From Monosporascus cannonballus (taxonomy: Eukaryota > Ascomycota > Sordariomycetes > Xylariales), in the NCBI GenBank assembly GCA_004154925.1, contig QJNS01000285.1:30201-94200 (forward strand): a stretch of DNA of 64,000 nt, written 5' to 3'. Of the stretch, positions 22,161 to 35,600 are shown piece after piece (the stretch's first letter is position 1; each line of letters starts with the position of its first letter). A program made the translations under genes and the position numbers. Below the pieces are notes generated by a model, which searched no databases, was not told the origin of the DNA, and worked only from the letters and a program-made list of their open reading frames with translations.

Positions 22161-23129
22161 AAATTAACTGATCAAATAGCGTATCTTCGTAACGAATTAA
22201 CAAGGCCTAAATTTAAATTATAAAAAAACGTTTCCGTTTCATATGTATTTCTAAAAATAATTATTTAAAATTCAATATCAATTAATATATAGAAAAACAT
22301 TTTCGAAAATATTTAACTTAAACTTTAAGTTTAATATTATTAAATTGAAATTTAATAAATTTATTAATTATAACTTTCATTTAATAATAACAATGTAAAT
22401 ATTTTATATATAATTTTGATAGATAATTTTAAAAAAAATTAATTAAATATAAAAATTTCGTTTCTTATATTTTTATTTATCCGAATTATTAATTTTACGA
22501 TATAATTATAAAAAAATAGAATATTCTTATCGTTATAATATAATTGGTTAAAATTTAATGAATTTAATATTTGAAATATTTATCAAAGCTAAATTAGTAT
22601 ATATATATTTATTAATTTATTTATGTTTGTCAGAATAAAATCAAAGGCGATACGATTATGTTTAAGTTTAAAAAATAAATAGCCGTAATATTATCATAGT
22701 GGCAATAATATATTTATCGATTATATTATCGTATCCCAGGTTTTTTTTAATATATTCAATGTAGAAAAACGCCGTTTTAGAATTATTTTATCCGTGCGGA
22801 TTTTTATTATTACAATGTAATTATAACAAATATACAAATAATTACACTCGGAACGGGTTTATAAGTAAAATATGACAATGGTGATTTATAAAAAATAAAA
22901 ATATATTTAAATGTATTATGATAATACTATTTTATTTTTGGAAAAGGTATTTAAAAAAACATTATATATAATAACTATATTATAGTAACTCTAAAACCGT
23001 TTGTGTTTAAAATATATATAAAAGGGAAATTTTAAATCATATTTTTATTTTGTTTATTGAATTATTTCCAAATAAGAAATTATATATAAAGTTGAAATTT
23101 TCTTTAATATATATATATATATATATAAT

Positions 23130-23350
23130 TTTTCATATTCTGTAATAAAAATTCCTGTAAAAACCTATAAAACGGAATTAAACAATTATAAATTAATATC
23201 AGGTCTTGTTTTGCAAGTATTATTATTTTTGGAAATCTTTTTTAAATTAAATTAGCGCAATAGTAAAAGTTATTTAGCCATAGCTATGCCGCAGGCGCAG
23301 TCAAACTCTTTAAAATAGGGCCTGATTTTAATAAAGTAAATATTAGAAAA
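23130..23350 (+). repeat. Dispersed repeat R4, copy 1
   Basis: It contains TTAGCCATAGCTATGCCGC, then AGGCGCAGTC and GGGCCTGATTTTAATAAAGT. The reverse complement of about 62095-62250 carries the same order (TAGCCACAGCTACGCC, AGGCGCAGCC, GGACCTGATCTTAATAATGT). It is probably one end of a transposon family of unknown type. Confidence 0.6.
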
Positions 23351-25429
23351 GAGCTGCCTTGTTCGAGTAATATTTTAAGGCTAAGCCCCTGGCCTACTTC
23401 CTTAGTTAACGCACTGTTTATAGTGCTATTTAAATATTATATAGTACTTACAAAAATAATAAGTTAGGGCTTTATATGTAAAATAAATAATAATTTTAAA
23501 TTTCGAATAATTGCTGAAATATATTTATATGTACAATTAAATTATTTGTTAATTAATATACAAATTGTAAAAACTATATACATTTTATAAAATAGAGCAT
23601 ATAAACGTTTAAGATATAGCCTTTATATAAAGTTATATGTTTACAAAACACGTTTAATATTTGTTTTTTTTAAAATTGTTATGCTTTTTCTATTTTAAAA
23701 AATAACGTAAAAATTTTCTTGTTTTTAAATTATTATTTTTAAAACAATTTATCGATAACTTCGAAACCTTTTCTTAAAAAAGTATTTAGTTATTTTATTG
23801 ATTATCAAAACTTATTTCTGTTTACCCGGTCTCTAAATATCAGGTTAACGAGTTCTATCGTTTTTAATACATTATTATTAGAAATCGAATCTTTACTTTT
23901 AATACTTAATTTTATAATTTAAATTCTATAATCTGTTTATTGTATATTTGTTATATTCTTTTTATAATATATATTCACCTTAATATTAACCTTAATTCTA
24001 ATCTTATTTTACTGTTATTTTTATATTTTGAGATTCAATATATGCAAAGAGTTATATTTATAAAAATGAAAACTTTCAATTTCATATTTATTTATTATTT
24101 TGATTCAAAACTTTAATAACACTGTTAGAAAATATATACGTCCATTTACTACCTCCTTAGTCTTTAAAATTAAAGGATAATATTTTTAAAAGTACGTTAG
24201 TCGAAATTAGTTACTCTGAAACTTTAAAATTATTTCAAATTTTAAATAATAAATATCCTTAAAAAGAAATAAACGGTCCGCAAAATAAACGTATGCATTT
24301 TAATATAAATACGAAAATATTAATACTAGCGTTCATAGATAAAATACTTTTTTACATATGCCTGAAAATAAAATTTATTTTAATTTATCTTAAACAAGAA
24401 TTTTTTTCTTCTAATCGAAAACAGGAATTTCTTTCTATGTTTTTATTACAAACCGATGCGGTAAATGCAAATAGTGTAACGGCCGTTATTTTATAAATAA
24501 TAAAAGGCGTAAATTTGAAAACCAAATCCTATTTTAAATTAGGTATTGAAAACACAAATGATTTAAACTTAATTTCTGGTATATAATTTTGCGTATAATT
24601 TACTTGTGTTTAAAATTTCAAAACCCCTTTTAAAATTTTGTTATCGGTGTTTCGAAACAAAATCCGACGTCGTTATTTCGTGTTCCGCTACGAAACTTAT
24701 TTAGAATTTTTGGAAAAAAAAGTCTTCTTACTTTATTATATTTTTTTTAAAATTATAACGAAAAGTAACCATGTTTTAAGTTCGTTAATTTCTTTTAAAT
24801 CCGTTTAATTAAATGTCGTTTTCATTTATATAAAACCGATAAACTTTATTTTAAAACAACAGATAAGATTAGAACCGATTTTAAAACAAATCGTGTTATA
24901 AAAATAATAACAGTTATTACAGTTACTTGTTTAAATATAAATAACTGTATTTATTTATATAATGATTAACAAACTATTGGAAATTACAAATATATTTATA
25001 ACAGATTCAAATATAAATAACTGGAAAAGTATGAAATCATTTAATACTTATTTTTATATAATATATTTTCAATTTTAATAAATCAGTATTAAGTATTATA
25101 AGTAACACATATAAAATATTCGAAATCTAAATTAAAATCTGTTTCATTTTACAACGTAAATTTGATATATTTTAAAACCTCGAAATTTTTATAAATTATA
25201 TTAATGTAATGAAATATTAGTATAAGGCAAAACCATGTGACATTTATAAATTTATTTATAAATTAATATTTATTAAAACGGATTTTAATAACAGTAAACT
25301 CGGTTATTTCTCTTTATTTAATAATAACGCTACTTATTTCATCTTGATTTTTTTAGATTTCGATAATTTTTAAGAAAAATCATTTATAGTTTTATTAGGA
25401 AATATAACAATATTATTAACGGTATTATC

Positions 25430-25650
25430 TCGCCATTAAGGACCCTGCCGAACCGTGGCCAGCGAGCATAAGGTTTATCAGAATCGACGCTTGTTAGCAA
25501 CTATATATCAGTCGACTTTGAAGTAAAGCTTTACGTAACCGACTTACAATTTATCTTAGTTTCAAATATTATTAATTAATTGTTGCATTCGAAATTATTA
25601 ATTATGATATTAATTCTATAAGTTACATCGTATAATATTTATTTATATAT
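25430..25650 (+). repeat. Dispersed repeat R2, copy 1
   Basis: It shares GCCGAACCGT, GCCAGCGAGCATAAGGTTTA and an AATATTATTAAT...ATTCGAAA tail with about 60355-60570 on the same strand, with mostly transition differences. Family unknown. Confidence 0.65.
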
Positions 25651-26969
25651 TTAACTAAACTGTAAAAATTGTAACTGAAGGTTCAATATACTTTATATAA
25701 TTTATTTAATAATTTTAAATTTAATATTTATTCTATAATATTTTTATAAATATTCATTTAGGTAAATAATTTTTGAAAATAATTTTGTATTTAGACGTTT
25801 AAAATATAATACAATTTTAAATTTTAACTGTTATTCTTCTAGAACATCTAATAAAATCGCAATTAAAATATAAAAGGTTTTATAAATAATAATGTTAAAA
25901 CTTATTAATTTTATATTATATTATATGTAATTAAGTATTTGTTCCAAAAAGACGTTTAATATTTAATGCTACTTTAGTATAATATTGGACATTTTAAAAC
26001 TAATAATTTATTAAAACATTCTTAAAACAATTAAAAAAATAATTTTACTTTGTATCCGGGGTTATAAAACAATAAATTAAAAATATATATAATTAGAACA
26101 ATTTTCAAATTTATAATTTAACCAAATTCAATTTATTTGTAAAAATAGAAATAACAATATTATAAATATTAACAAAAACCGATAATATGAACGAATTTTG
26201 TTAAAAGATATTACATGGTAAATAGAAAAAGCTAAATCTAACTTAAACGTAAAAATAAGGCAAATCTTATTTTAATAATTTTCATAATATTAAACAATAT
26301 TATATACTAAGATGTTTTAATTTAAACTCTTTTAAAATTATATGCTTTTTTCGTTATCAAGGTTTATTATATACTTTTCATTAATATTTATAAATATTTT
26401 TATAAATTCTGTTTTAAATTCAAGTAAATATTGATGCGTATAATAAATATTATACATAATACCATTGAAACATTTTTCTATAATATAACATTATTTACAA
26501 ATCGTTCATAAATATGTTAAAAGATTTATAAATGAAAATAGTATTGTCGAAATTTATATTAATACATGTATTGTAAATATTTTTAAAAAGTTTATATAAT
26601 TAAAAATATTTAAAAATTTATATCAAAGAATTTTTAAAATATTTTAATGTAAATTAATTACAGCTTAAAGTTTTGAATAAAGATAAAGATTCTATTTTAA
26701 TTTTTTAAAAAAAATCTCAATAAATATTACGATTTTTTATATAACTATAAGTTTTTAATTTTTTTATTCAGTACACGTTGATTGCTTAATTTATATGTAG
26801 AAATATGTGATATAACATTATTTTAGGTATATTTTTCATTAATATTTTAAAATTTAATTATTTTTCGATATTCTTTTCGATTAGCGGCACTTTATTCGTA
26901 TTAACGAAAATAAAATAATAAACTAATAAACTTCTATTATACTAAATTTTCCATATAAAGAACTAAGGT

Positions 26970-27310
26970 AATAAAAACCTTTTCGCTACGAAACGTCCAA
27001 AAATAGTAATTTTCCCCTTTCGGAACGGCGGTTTATGAAAGTTTATCGGCCGTTTACGGGCCCAAAAATAACGAAAAGTGGGTAAGAAAAACGAAGGCGT
27101 TTCGGTTTTTTTCGATAAAAGATATATATTATGTTTTCTTTATTTTGGAACATATTTTCCGTTTGGTTTTTCTTTTATTAAAATACGACGTATTATAACA
27201 TTTTATAATATTTCCAGGCAAAAAACGCAGACCATATATAAGTAAACGAACTTAGACTTCCAAAAATTATTTATCTTGAAAAATTATCAATCAATTAGGA
27301 TTTGTTCTAA
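26970..27310 (+). repeat. Dispersed repeat R1, copy 1 (possible solo LTR)
   Basis: About 340 bp matches 59505-59860 in order: CCTTTTCGCTACGAAACGT, CGGAACGGC, TTTATCGGCCGT, AATAACGAAAAGT and then ACCATATATAAGTAAACG. The last part also occurs at 39080-39240. The TATA-like stretch followed by a conserved tail suggests an LTR, but ends and target duplications were not proven. Confidence 0.55.
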
Positions 27311-27330
27311 CAGAAATAACAGTAACTATT

Positions 27331-27365
27331 AGCATTTAGCGCGTTAAAATATACCTAGCTGGTTG
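27331..27365 (+). repeat. Dispersed repeat R3, copy 1
   Basis: The string TAGCGCGTTAAAATATACCT followed by AGCTGGTT recurs at about 60958-60990 as TAGCGCGTTAAAATGCACGT and GGCTGGTT. In both places another repeat begins within about 15 bp to the right. Confidence 0.55.
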
Positions 27366-27374
27366 GCCGGTTGA

Positions 27375-29755
27375 TACGTAAGATTTGATAGTAATGGCTT
27401 GATTTCTAGAAGAAGAGAAACAGCGGAGACGCTGTTATTCAACAGATATAGTACAAGAGTCTTGACGTTATCCAGTCCCTATGACCTGCCATATTATCTG
27501 CCCCTCCGTACAAGACACAAGACGACGCCTTCGTCGTTACATTCAAAATACCGTTAACAAAGGAAACGTCCTAAATAAGTATACAGCCCGAAAGCCAAGA
27601 TTCCATTCCAAGATATGTAACCTATATAACCGGAGATAACGGTCGGCGTAAAAGTTAATAATTCGTCAGTTAAGATACCGTAAAAGTAACGGTTACAGCG
27701 AAAGTCGCTAATAATTCGAATCAACGTATTATCGAATAATTATTGAATAACAATTTAAAATTTTTATTTAAAACAAATAAAAAAAACTTTATTGATAATT
27801 TATTAATAACAAAAAATAACTAAGCCTCGACACGTTACCGAGCAGAATAACCGTCGAAAACGATTCGGCCTCAAATTGTTAAAAAAATATGTAAATAACG
27901 AATTATCGAATTAAAGAGATTAAGTTAAAAGACGGTGCGTAAAAACATAAATTATTAAGCAAAAGATATTATGAAATAATACGTATTTTTGGTAATAATA
28001 ACTGAATTATAAAGAAAAGACAAGTAACAGAAATTTTATTATTTAATAGATATAATATAAAAGTTCTAACGTTATCTAATTCTTAAAACTTGCCATACTA
28101 CCTATATAACGACTATTAAAACTTATTTACAATAAACTTATATATTTAAATTTTTAAAAACGTTCGATTATATCAAATAAATTCAACCTGATTTAATCAA
28201 TTATATATTTTAATATTTGAATAACACCTTATTAAAATTATAATTTTAATTTAAATATATTTTATACCTTACGAATTTAACTAAGAAACGCATTACTAAA
28301 TTCAATAACTGCTTGCCAAATTGTAAAATTGAATAATAATAATAAATATATTTATATATTTATATAATTTTATAAAAAGTATTTCTAGCGAAATTTAAAG
28401 CTATTTAGAAAAATACTATATTAGTATTAGGTTTAAACTTTATAACAATTTAAAGGGTATTATTTTTTAAAAATAAAAATAACTAACACCTTTTTTCATA
28501 GCAAAATATTTTTTGCAAGTAGGTTTGAAAAACAATTAACAAAATTACGAAAAAATTATAATATTTATAATAAAGTAACCAAAACTATTAAATTATTAAA
28601 ATGTGTTTCCGTGGTTTGAAAATAATAAACGAATAACATAAATAATATTTTTAATTGTTTAAATTTCTGATACACAATATATTCCTTTCCTATTTTAAAA
28701 CTAATTTAGTAACGAAATAACACAGTAAAAGTCAAGAAATGGTAAATCTTTTAAATGTGATATATCTTTTTAAATTAATTTATTACATTATTATTTTTTT
28801 AATGAAAATCAAGTTATTATTATTAAAATCTTACATATTATTTAGTAACTTTTTTGCCCAAAAGTTTATGTTTTTACGTACAGTCCTTTAACCATTTATT
28901 CGATAATATATTAACGATTTTTGTTGAAACTGTTATATTTACGGTAACTTAATTAATAAAGTATTAGTTCTTACGCCGATGCTTATTTCCGGCTATATAG
29001 GTTACGTATTTTAAAATAAAACTTTGGCTTTCGAGCTATATATTTATTTAAATCGGTTTTCTATTACCGCTATTTTCGATAATAATAATAAAAACGTTAT
29101 TTTTCTTTTAATACGGAAAAAAGTAATAGCGATATGTTATATAATTTAAAAAACTATAAATATTTAATAAAAATTAAGTTATTAGTATTAAAGCTTTACG
29201 CATTATTTAATAACATTTTTGATTTAAAAACTTGTACTTTTACGTACGGTTCTTTAATTTAATACATCCAATTTGACCATTCGTTACTTGCCTCTTTTTC
29301 GACGGTTCAAAGCCGAATTCTTTTAACGGTTATTCTATTTGGTAGCGGTTCAAAATTTAATTATCTTTTAATATTATCGAATTAACGCCAATGGTTTTTA
29401 TTTACATTTATTCAAATTATTAGTCATTTCTGCCATAATTATTATTTTTACGGTATTTTAACTAACAAACTATCAACGTTTACGCCAACCGTTATCTCCG
29501 GCTATATGGGCTACGTATTTTCAAATTGAGTTTTGGCCTTCAGGCTATAAATTTATTTAAAGCCTTTCCTTTATTAACAATATTTTAAATCATAATACCT
29601 GAAGTGTTATTGTTTGTGATGAAAAGCAAAAAATATAATAAGAATTAAATAAGGTTAACACTTTTATTGATTATATATCTTTTAAATTAGTAATGTTTCT
29701 GCTAATGTTCTCTTTTAGAAATTAAGCTATTATTGTCAAAATCTTACGTATTACG
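27375..29755. mobile_element. Cluster of inverted repeats (nested foldback/MITE-like elements)
   Basis: A motif of about 40 bp starts TACGTAAGATTTGATAGTAA and continues GGCTTGATTTCTAGAAGA. It is found twice forward (about 27375 and 27980) and three times inverted (about 28795-28845, 29163-29205 and 29716-29755). A second, longer shared segment (AACCTATATAACCGGAGATA region) occurs forward at 27590-27720 and inverted at 28925-29045 and 29430-29560. This fits terminal-inverted-repeat elements inserted into one another. No transposase was recognised. RIP-type differences separate the copies. Confidence 0.6.
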
Positions 29756-29817
29756 AAAGCAGAATATTTAAATCTATGAAAATAATTTATTAATACTTTT
29801 CAAATAATTATAAAAAA

Positions 29818-29950
29818 CATGGTTGTTAATTAGTTACTAATAATTTAATCACAAACTAAAAGTTGTAATTTGTAGTTAGTTAATAACCAAACGAAAAACT
29901 AAATTATATAAAGTTAATTTGTATTACTATTAGTAACTAAATTCTTATTT
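29818..29950. mobile_element. Short MITE related to the hAT-like element
   Basis: About 130 bp with inverted ends TTAGTTACTAATA (29830-29842) and TATTAGTAACTAA (29928-29940). Its left end reads GTTGTTAATTAGTTACTAAT, matching the reverse complement of the right end of the 61003-62070 element. It is too short to code, so it is a non-autonomous derivative. Confidence 0.6.
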
Positions 29951-32150
29951 ACTTAATATATATATTTGTTTTGAAAACGAATTTTTATATAGCTATTTTA
30001 AAAATGTTAAAATTTTTATTTTGTTTAATATCATATAATATTTTTATTAAGTTTTATATACGTTGTAATTGGTTAACCACGTGAATAAAACAGTTAATCC
30101 AAATTACTAGATCAAAATTAACACAAAGGAAATACTTAATATTAAATATTTGTTTTTAAGTTATTAAAATATTTTTTAATTGTAAAGTTAATCCAGCAAA
30201 AGCCGATTATTTTATAACTATACTATACGTATGTATTTGTAGAAAAAAAGAGGCTTATTAAACCATAAAAATTTCCTATTTATATAATATAAAAAAGGGA
30301 GAAAGTTTTACTTCTCTATATAAAACTCAAATTCCGTTATCGACTTCAAAATAAAAGGCGTCAATATTTATAGCAACGATATTAACGTTATATCAAATAA
30401 CAAAATTAGCAGGAAAACGAAAACCGTAAACTCGAAGGAAAATGAATCTTAAAAGGATAAGCCAAAATGACACTAATACAAAATACGGGATAGAACTCTT
30501 AAAATTAAAAAGGCCATATTACAAAATCTTTTGGGTTAAAACACCCATAACATTTAATTTGGAGAAAATGGGAAAAATATTAACTTTTAAATAATCTTAA
30601 ATATGAATAATATTGCGGATTAATAAACATACAAACAAATACGCAGGCGAAATATATACAATAATATTTATTACGTATTTAACTTGTGTATTTGGTTTAG
30701 CTTGGAATATATGGCCTGAACCTACATGTACCTTGAATTACATATTTAACGTAAATAATAACGATCTTAATTAACAAAAAATATTTTAAAAGCATTATAT
30801 AAAATATATAACATAAGGCAACTTTTTTTTAAAAAAAGGAAAAGAAATACAACGCAGAACTTGCACCTTTAAATGAGTAACTAAGCGTATAACAAAGTAT
30901 TTAATAAACGAAAAATGAGTTTCGAGAAAAAGAATTGTCTTTGCGAACAAACCAAAAAATATATATATAATTCGTATTTCGTTTTATATTGCTACGCGTT
31001 GTTATATTACTTATTATATCTTGAAGAGAATACATAAAATAAATAGATATTTTACGATTTAGTTTAGCTATATTGTGTGAAATAGAATTATAAAGCATTT
31101 TTTTCACTAAAACACGTCGGTATTTATACAGAAAAAACAAGGATTCAATTTTATGTTTGTAAAAATTACGTAATGAAAAGTTATTTTCGGAAATTAAAAC
31201 AACCCGATATTACGTAAACTAGAAAAGGCCCTAACTATTTTTGAGAAATATAATTTAAGTTATTATTATTCAAAAATACCATGTGTTTTGGCGTAGAAAC
31301 CACTGACATAATATTTCTATACATTAACGATTTTCTGCATTTTGGACTGAACAAACTATGTTTCGAAAGCATTGTAAATGTTATCATAAGTAACGTATCT
31401 ATAAATAATTTTAAAACGACAAATCAATGTTTGGAAATACATAATATTCGATGATTCGAAATAATAAATATATGTTTTACTTACATAATAAAGCATTACC
31501 AAAGTATTAACAAACATTAAATTGATATGACGAGAAAGTTCACTTCTTTCGATAGAAATATTGAATTATTGCGCAATTAATTAAAAGGTACAGTAAATAA
31601 AAGCCATATTTCTACTTATACGAACGTTTATAATAAATGTAACTTGTGTAAATATATCGTTGAATATAATATAACGTTTAAACCGTTGATTTAAGCCCAA
31701 CTCATAAGTGATGTATGGAAAAATATTGAAAATATATTAAACGTTTTCCGATATACATTAGCAATATTTTTTTGTATATTACAAATTAAATAAATTATAC
31801 AACTATTATTTATACCATCAACTAGGTTTCTTTTCAACAATGAACTTAAGCCGTACGAATAATACCAGTATAATTTTTCTGTTAGTTATATTATATTTAT
31901 ATTTATGAATTTTAAATTTAAATATTAATATAGTAAAAATTAATTACGCTATGTAAACTTTGACGCTAATTATGCAACATGAAATATAAAGTTTATTACA
32001 AAAACAAATAAAAACTCTTCTCGAAAATTTTAGGTTAAAATTTAAAGGTTTTCTTATTATAAATTAAAAATTCAAATATAAAAACTAAACTAAAAAACAC
32101 GTTATTATTGGAAGAAAGGGTTATATATGTATTAAACTTTATGATATATA

Positions 32151-32527
32151 TGTTACGACCTGACAGGCTCCGGCCTCAGGAAACAGTCAACGAGGATGAT
32201 ACGGACCACCTCTCGGGTCACGTAATAAATGCTTAGCGAAAATCTGCTAAGCACGACTAATTAGCACTAAGTAACCGCTTAACAAGAATTCACTAAGTAC
32301 GGTTAAGCAAAAATAAGCAGTAATACTAAAAATTAATATATATATGCTTATTATTTCTATAATTTAAATAACTTTAGCTTATAATAACAATTCGTTACTA
32401 AGGCATTTTTAGTATTACGAAACGTAATACGTTATTATATTTATTACTTAGATTTTTACGATATTCCTGTTAACATAAACCCGTATAACTAAGGTTTAAT
32501 AATTGGTTAAACCCTTTAACCGTTATA
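32151..32527 (+). repeat. 5' LTR of copy A
   Basis: 377 bp. It starts TGTTACGACC and ends CCGTTATA, where the 3' LTR keeps the original CCGTCACA. It differs from the 3' LTR almost only by transitions. Confidence 0.88.
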
Positions 32528-32639
32528 CGTTATAAATTTTTGTTCAGTAATACCATTAAACTTTAAGCAATATCGATTAATATTATATTTATTAGCAAGC
32601 AGCCTGAATAACTTACTTACCAGGTCCCTGACTACCCAG

Positions 32640-35600
32640 ATACTGGAATGGAATCCGAAAAGGAAAAGGAAAAGCCTTGCCTTTTTCGCGAAAAAGTTCT
32701 TTAATACCTGGATGTTATAAACGAACGTATTTTTCAGTTTGAAAAAGATAATAATGATTTTACGACATCCTTTTAAGTAACCTATAAGAAACTTAAGGAA
32801 AAAAAATTCCCGAAACCGGGAAACCTTTTTAAATAAATTAAATTATTTAGGTAAATTTTATTAAAGAACCAGGAAAAGTCCTTCAATTTCTTAAATTAAA
32901 ACTTTTCGACGGAATTTCGATTAAATTATAATTATTCTTAACTTAATACTAAACATATTTCGGGTATTTTCCTATTTAACTTATTACGTTTATTAAATAA
33001 ATAAAACTTGTAATTAAACGGCTTACCGGAAATACGGTTATTTAGTTCGAACTTATTATAAGAAAATATATTATCTTTTTAATCGAAAAACAAAACTTAA
33101 AAATAATACAAATTTATAATAATTACGAATAATTTAAGTAAGTATTAACGAAAGTTTTTGGAATAATAAACGAAATAATAAAAACGGAAATACAAATTTA
33201 ATAGCTATAATAAAAAGAATTAATACCTAATTACGGCAGTACGTTAATTTAACTAATAATTAAATTAAATTAAAAACAAAAGGTACTAATAGCTAATTTT
33301 TTGGACCGCCTGAAAAAAACAGTTTTTAAAAAAAAGTTTAATCGGCCTAATGATTTATCGAATTATATCGTTAAAACAATTGAAATTAACGATTAATAAT
33401 ATATTAAAAGCACCCAAAAAAATAACCGCAAACCCCGATATATGGCTAATACCAGCATTTTTCGACGTAATAACACTTCTTACGGCACAGAACTAGGACC
33501 TATGGAATTAGGAGCCACTTATAGGAAGGACTAAAACCAAACTAAATATTACAATTGCAACAAAATGGGATACAAAGTAACATAATACAAGGCATTTAAG
33601 AAACCCTATCAAGATAACTGGAAACCTGTACTTAAAGAACAATCCCAAAAAAAACCAAAAGGACAGAAATAAATCCATGAACATAATTCAGCCTAAATAT
33701 ATACCAGATCCCCTAAAACAAAAAGTCCAATAAAAAATACGAAAAGCCAGAAAACTGGTTTAATAAATATTATAAACATAACAAACAGCACTATAAGGAT
33801 AATTACGCAAATACCAAAATTAGACAAAAAATCTATCCCGGAACCCTTCATTAATACGACAAAATATATGCCATATATTGTCGATAACGAGAATATCCCG
33901 ATTACGAAAAAGGGAAATAATATATTTACGGACGGATTACCTATATGTATTATCAAGATTCGATTTTCCAAATCGTATCGGAAATAATAAAAACGATAAA
34001 TAATGGTATTAATAATTTCGATCTATAGCCCCAGAAAATATTTAATAACTGGCTGAAATAAAAAGTTGACTTAAATAAAAATAATACGCGTAGGAACGTC
34101 CCTTTTTATTATTAATAATATAATTACTAAACGGAAAAAAACTTAATCCAACGCACAATAAAAAAATATTGCCAAAAAATTATTACGAATTTCCATTTTT
34201 AATTAACATTTATTATAAACTTTTACGAAAGGAAAACTATCCAAAAAAAATACGTTAATTTATAAAAAAGCTCTGGAACAATAATTAAAACGACGTATAA
34301 TAAAATATAATTACAAATATAAAAAACAATTTATTCGATAAGGAAAGAAATTATAACAAAACAAAGAACAACTAATATAACTCGAAAAAATAATATGCCG
34401 GCGATAACGATAAATACAGTAACTTAACGCGTTAAACGCAGAAATATAAATAAAATTCGACAGATTCGAATAGAAATTAAAAGAAAAAAGTTACCTATAA
34501 AAAAACCGTAAAATAACGAAACTTAAAGAAATTAAAAAAAACTCCCAAAAAAAGCTTTAAACGCAACGATAAAAAATATCAATAACCCTATTACCTTAGA
34601 TATACGAATCGGAACATACTGGTATACCGTAATAATGGATTACAGAACTTTAGGCGGGAATTATATTATACCAAATATGGTCAATAAGTTCAAATTGCTA
34701 TGGAAATATAAGTTAAAATCTTATATAGCGACAAATGCCGAAAGTTAAAAATTTGCTTACGATAACGGAAAATTATACGCGAAATTAATTACCTCGAAAT
34801 GTTTATCTAAAAACGATACCAAATAATTAATATCAATATCGTTTTATTCGGGAATTACGATACGATTTTAAAATTACCATAGATACGCCAGTATGGAATT
34901 TTGATTAATGAAAAAACTGGCCAGGTAAAGTTCGCTTTACTCCCTATTAACAAACGAAAAAAAAAATTGAAATCTTAATACTCGATCGGTAATAACGACG
35001 AATGCAAATATAAGGACACGATAAAAACCTTACCACCCAAAAGAACAAAATACCAAAAAATGGGCACCAAAAAAATACGATATATTATTATTACCATCAA
35101 AGCGAAATTAAAGCAACTAAATAACAATATAAAATAACAACAGCTCTAAAAGTTAAAAAATCCAACTAATATATTATCATAGGACTATAGATATAAGTAA
35201 TTTTTCAGAAAGGGATTCGATACGAAATTACTAAAATATAACGAATAAAATTATAAAATAATTTTTAAACAAGGAATTTCGACGAAATTTTACTTTATTT
35301 ACAACTTTAACGGAAACGAATTATACATTTTCAGAAAATACCTAAAAAATCGGTTACAAAAAAGATGGATTCGATTTTCGAAATTACTAACAAATTACCC
35401 AATATTCTTCGTACCTAAAAAAATGGAAAATTACGACTCATGGTTAACTATCGACAATTAAACGACATTATTATTAAAGATCGAACATTATTACCCTTAA
35501 TTACAGAAATAAAAAATCGATGTTACGAAGCCAAATAATTTATAACATTCGATCTTAAAAATAAATATAACTTTATCAAAATTAAAAAAAGATATAAATA

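Larger units (their letters stand above)
22161..32150. other. AT-rich, RIP-like gene-poor block
   Basis: About 10 kb with no intact gene. Base composition is strongly A+T, TA steps abound, and the remaining C bases are mostly in CG or CC context. Identifiable content is limited to the dispersed repeats listed separately (about 23130, 25430, 26970, 27331, 27375-29755, 29818). A reading frame of 79 codons at 30901-31140 (minus) and one of 67 at 24293-24496 (plus) show no family features, so I do not call them genes. Confidence 0.7.

Noticed and set aside
23090..23130. TA-dinucleotide run as a candidate replication origin or centromere element
   Set aside because: Such runs are common in RIP-degraded AT-rich DNA, and nothing else supports an origin.
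30901..31140. 79-codon minus-strand frame in the AT-rich block
   Set aside because: No recognisable motif and amino-acid composition as expected from AT-rich DNA. A transposon fragment is possible but unsupported.
33693..33971. 92-codon minus-strand frame rich in hydrophobic residues
   Set aside because: It lies opposite the gag-pol of copy A. Its hydrophobic look comes from AT-rich antisense sequence, and the parallel frames in copies B and C are equally meaningless.
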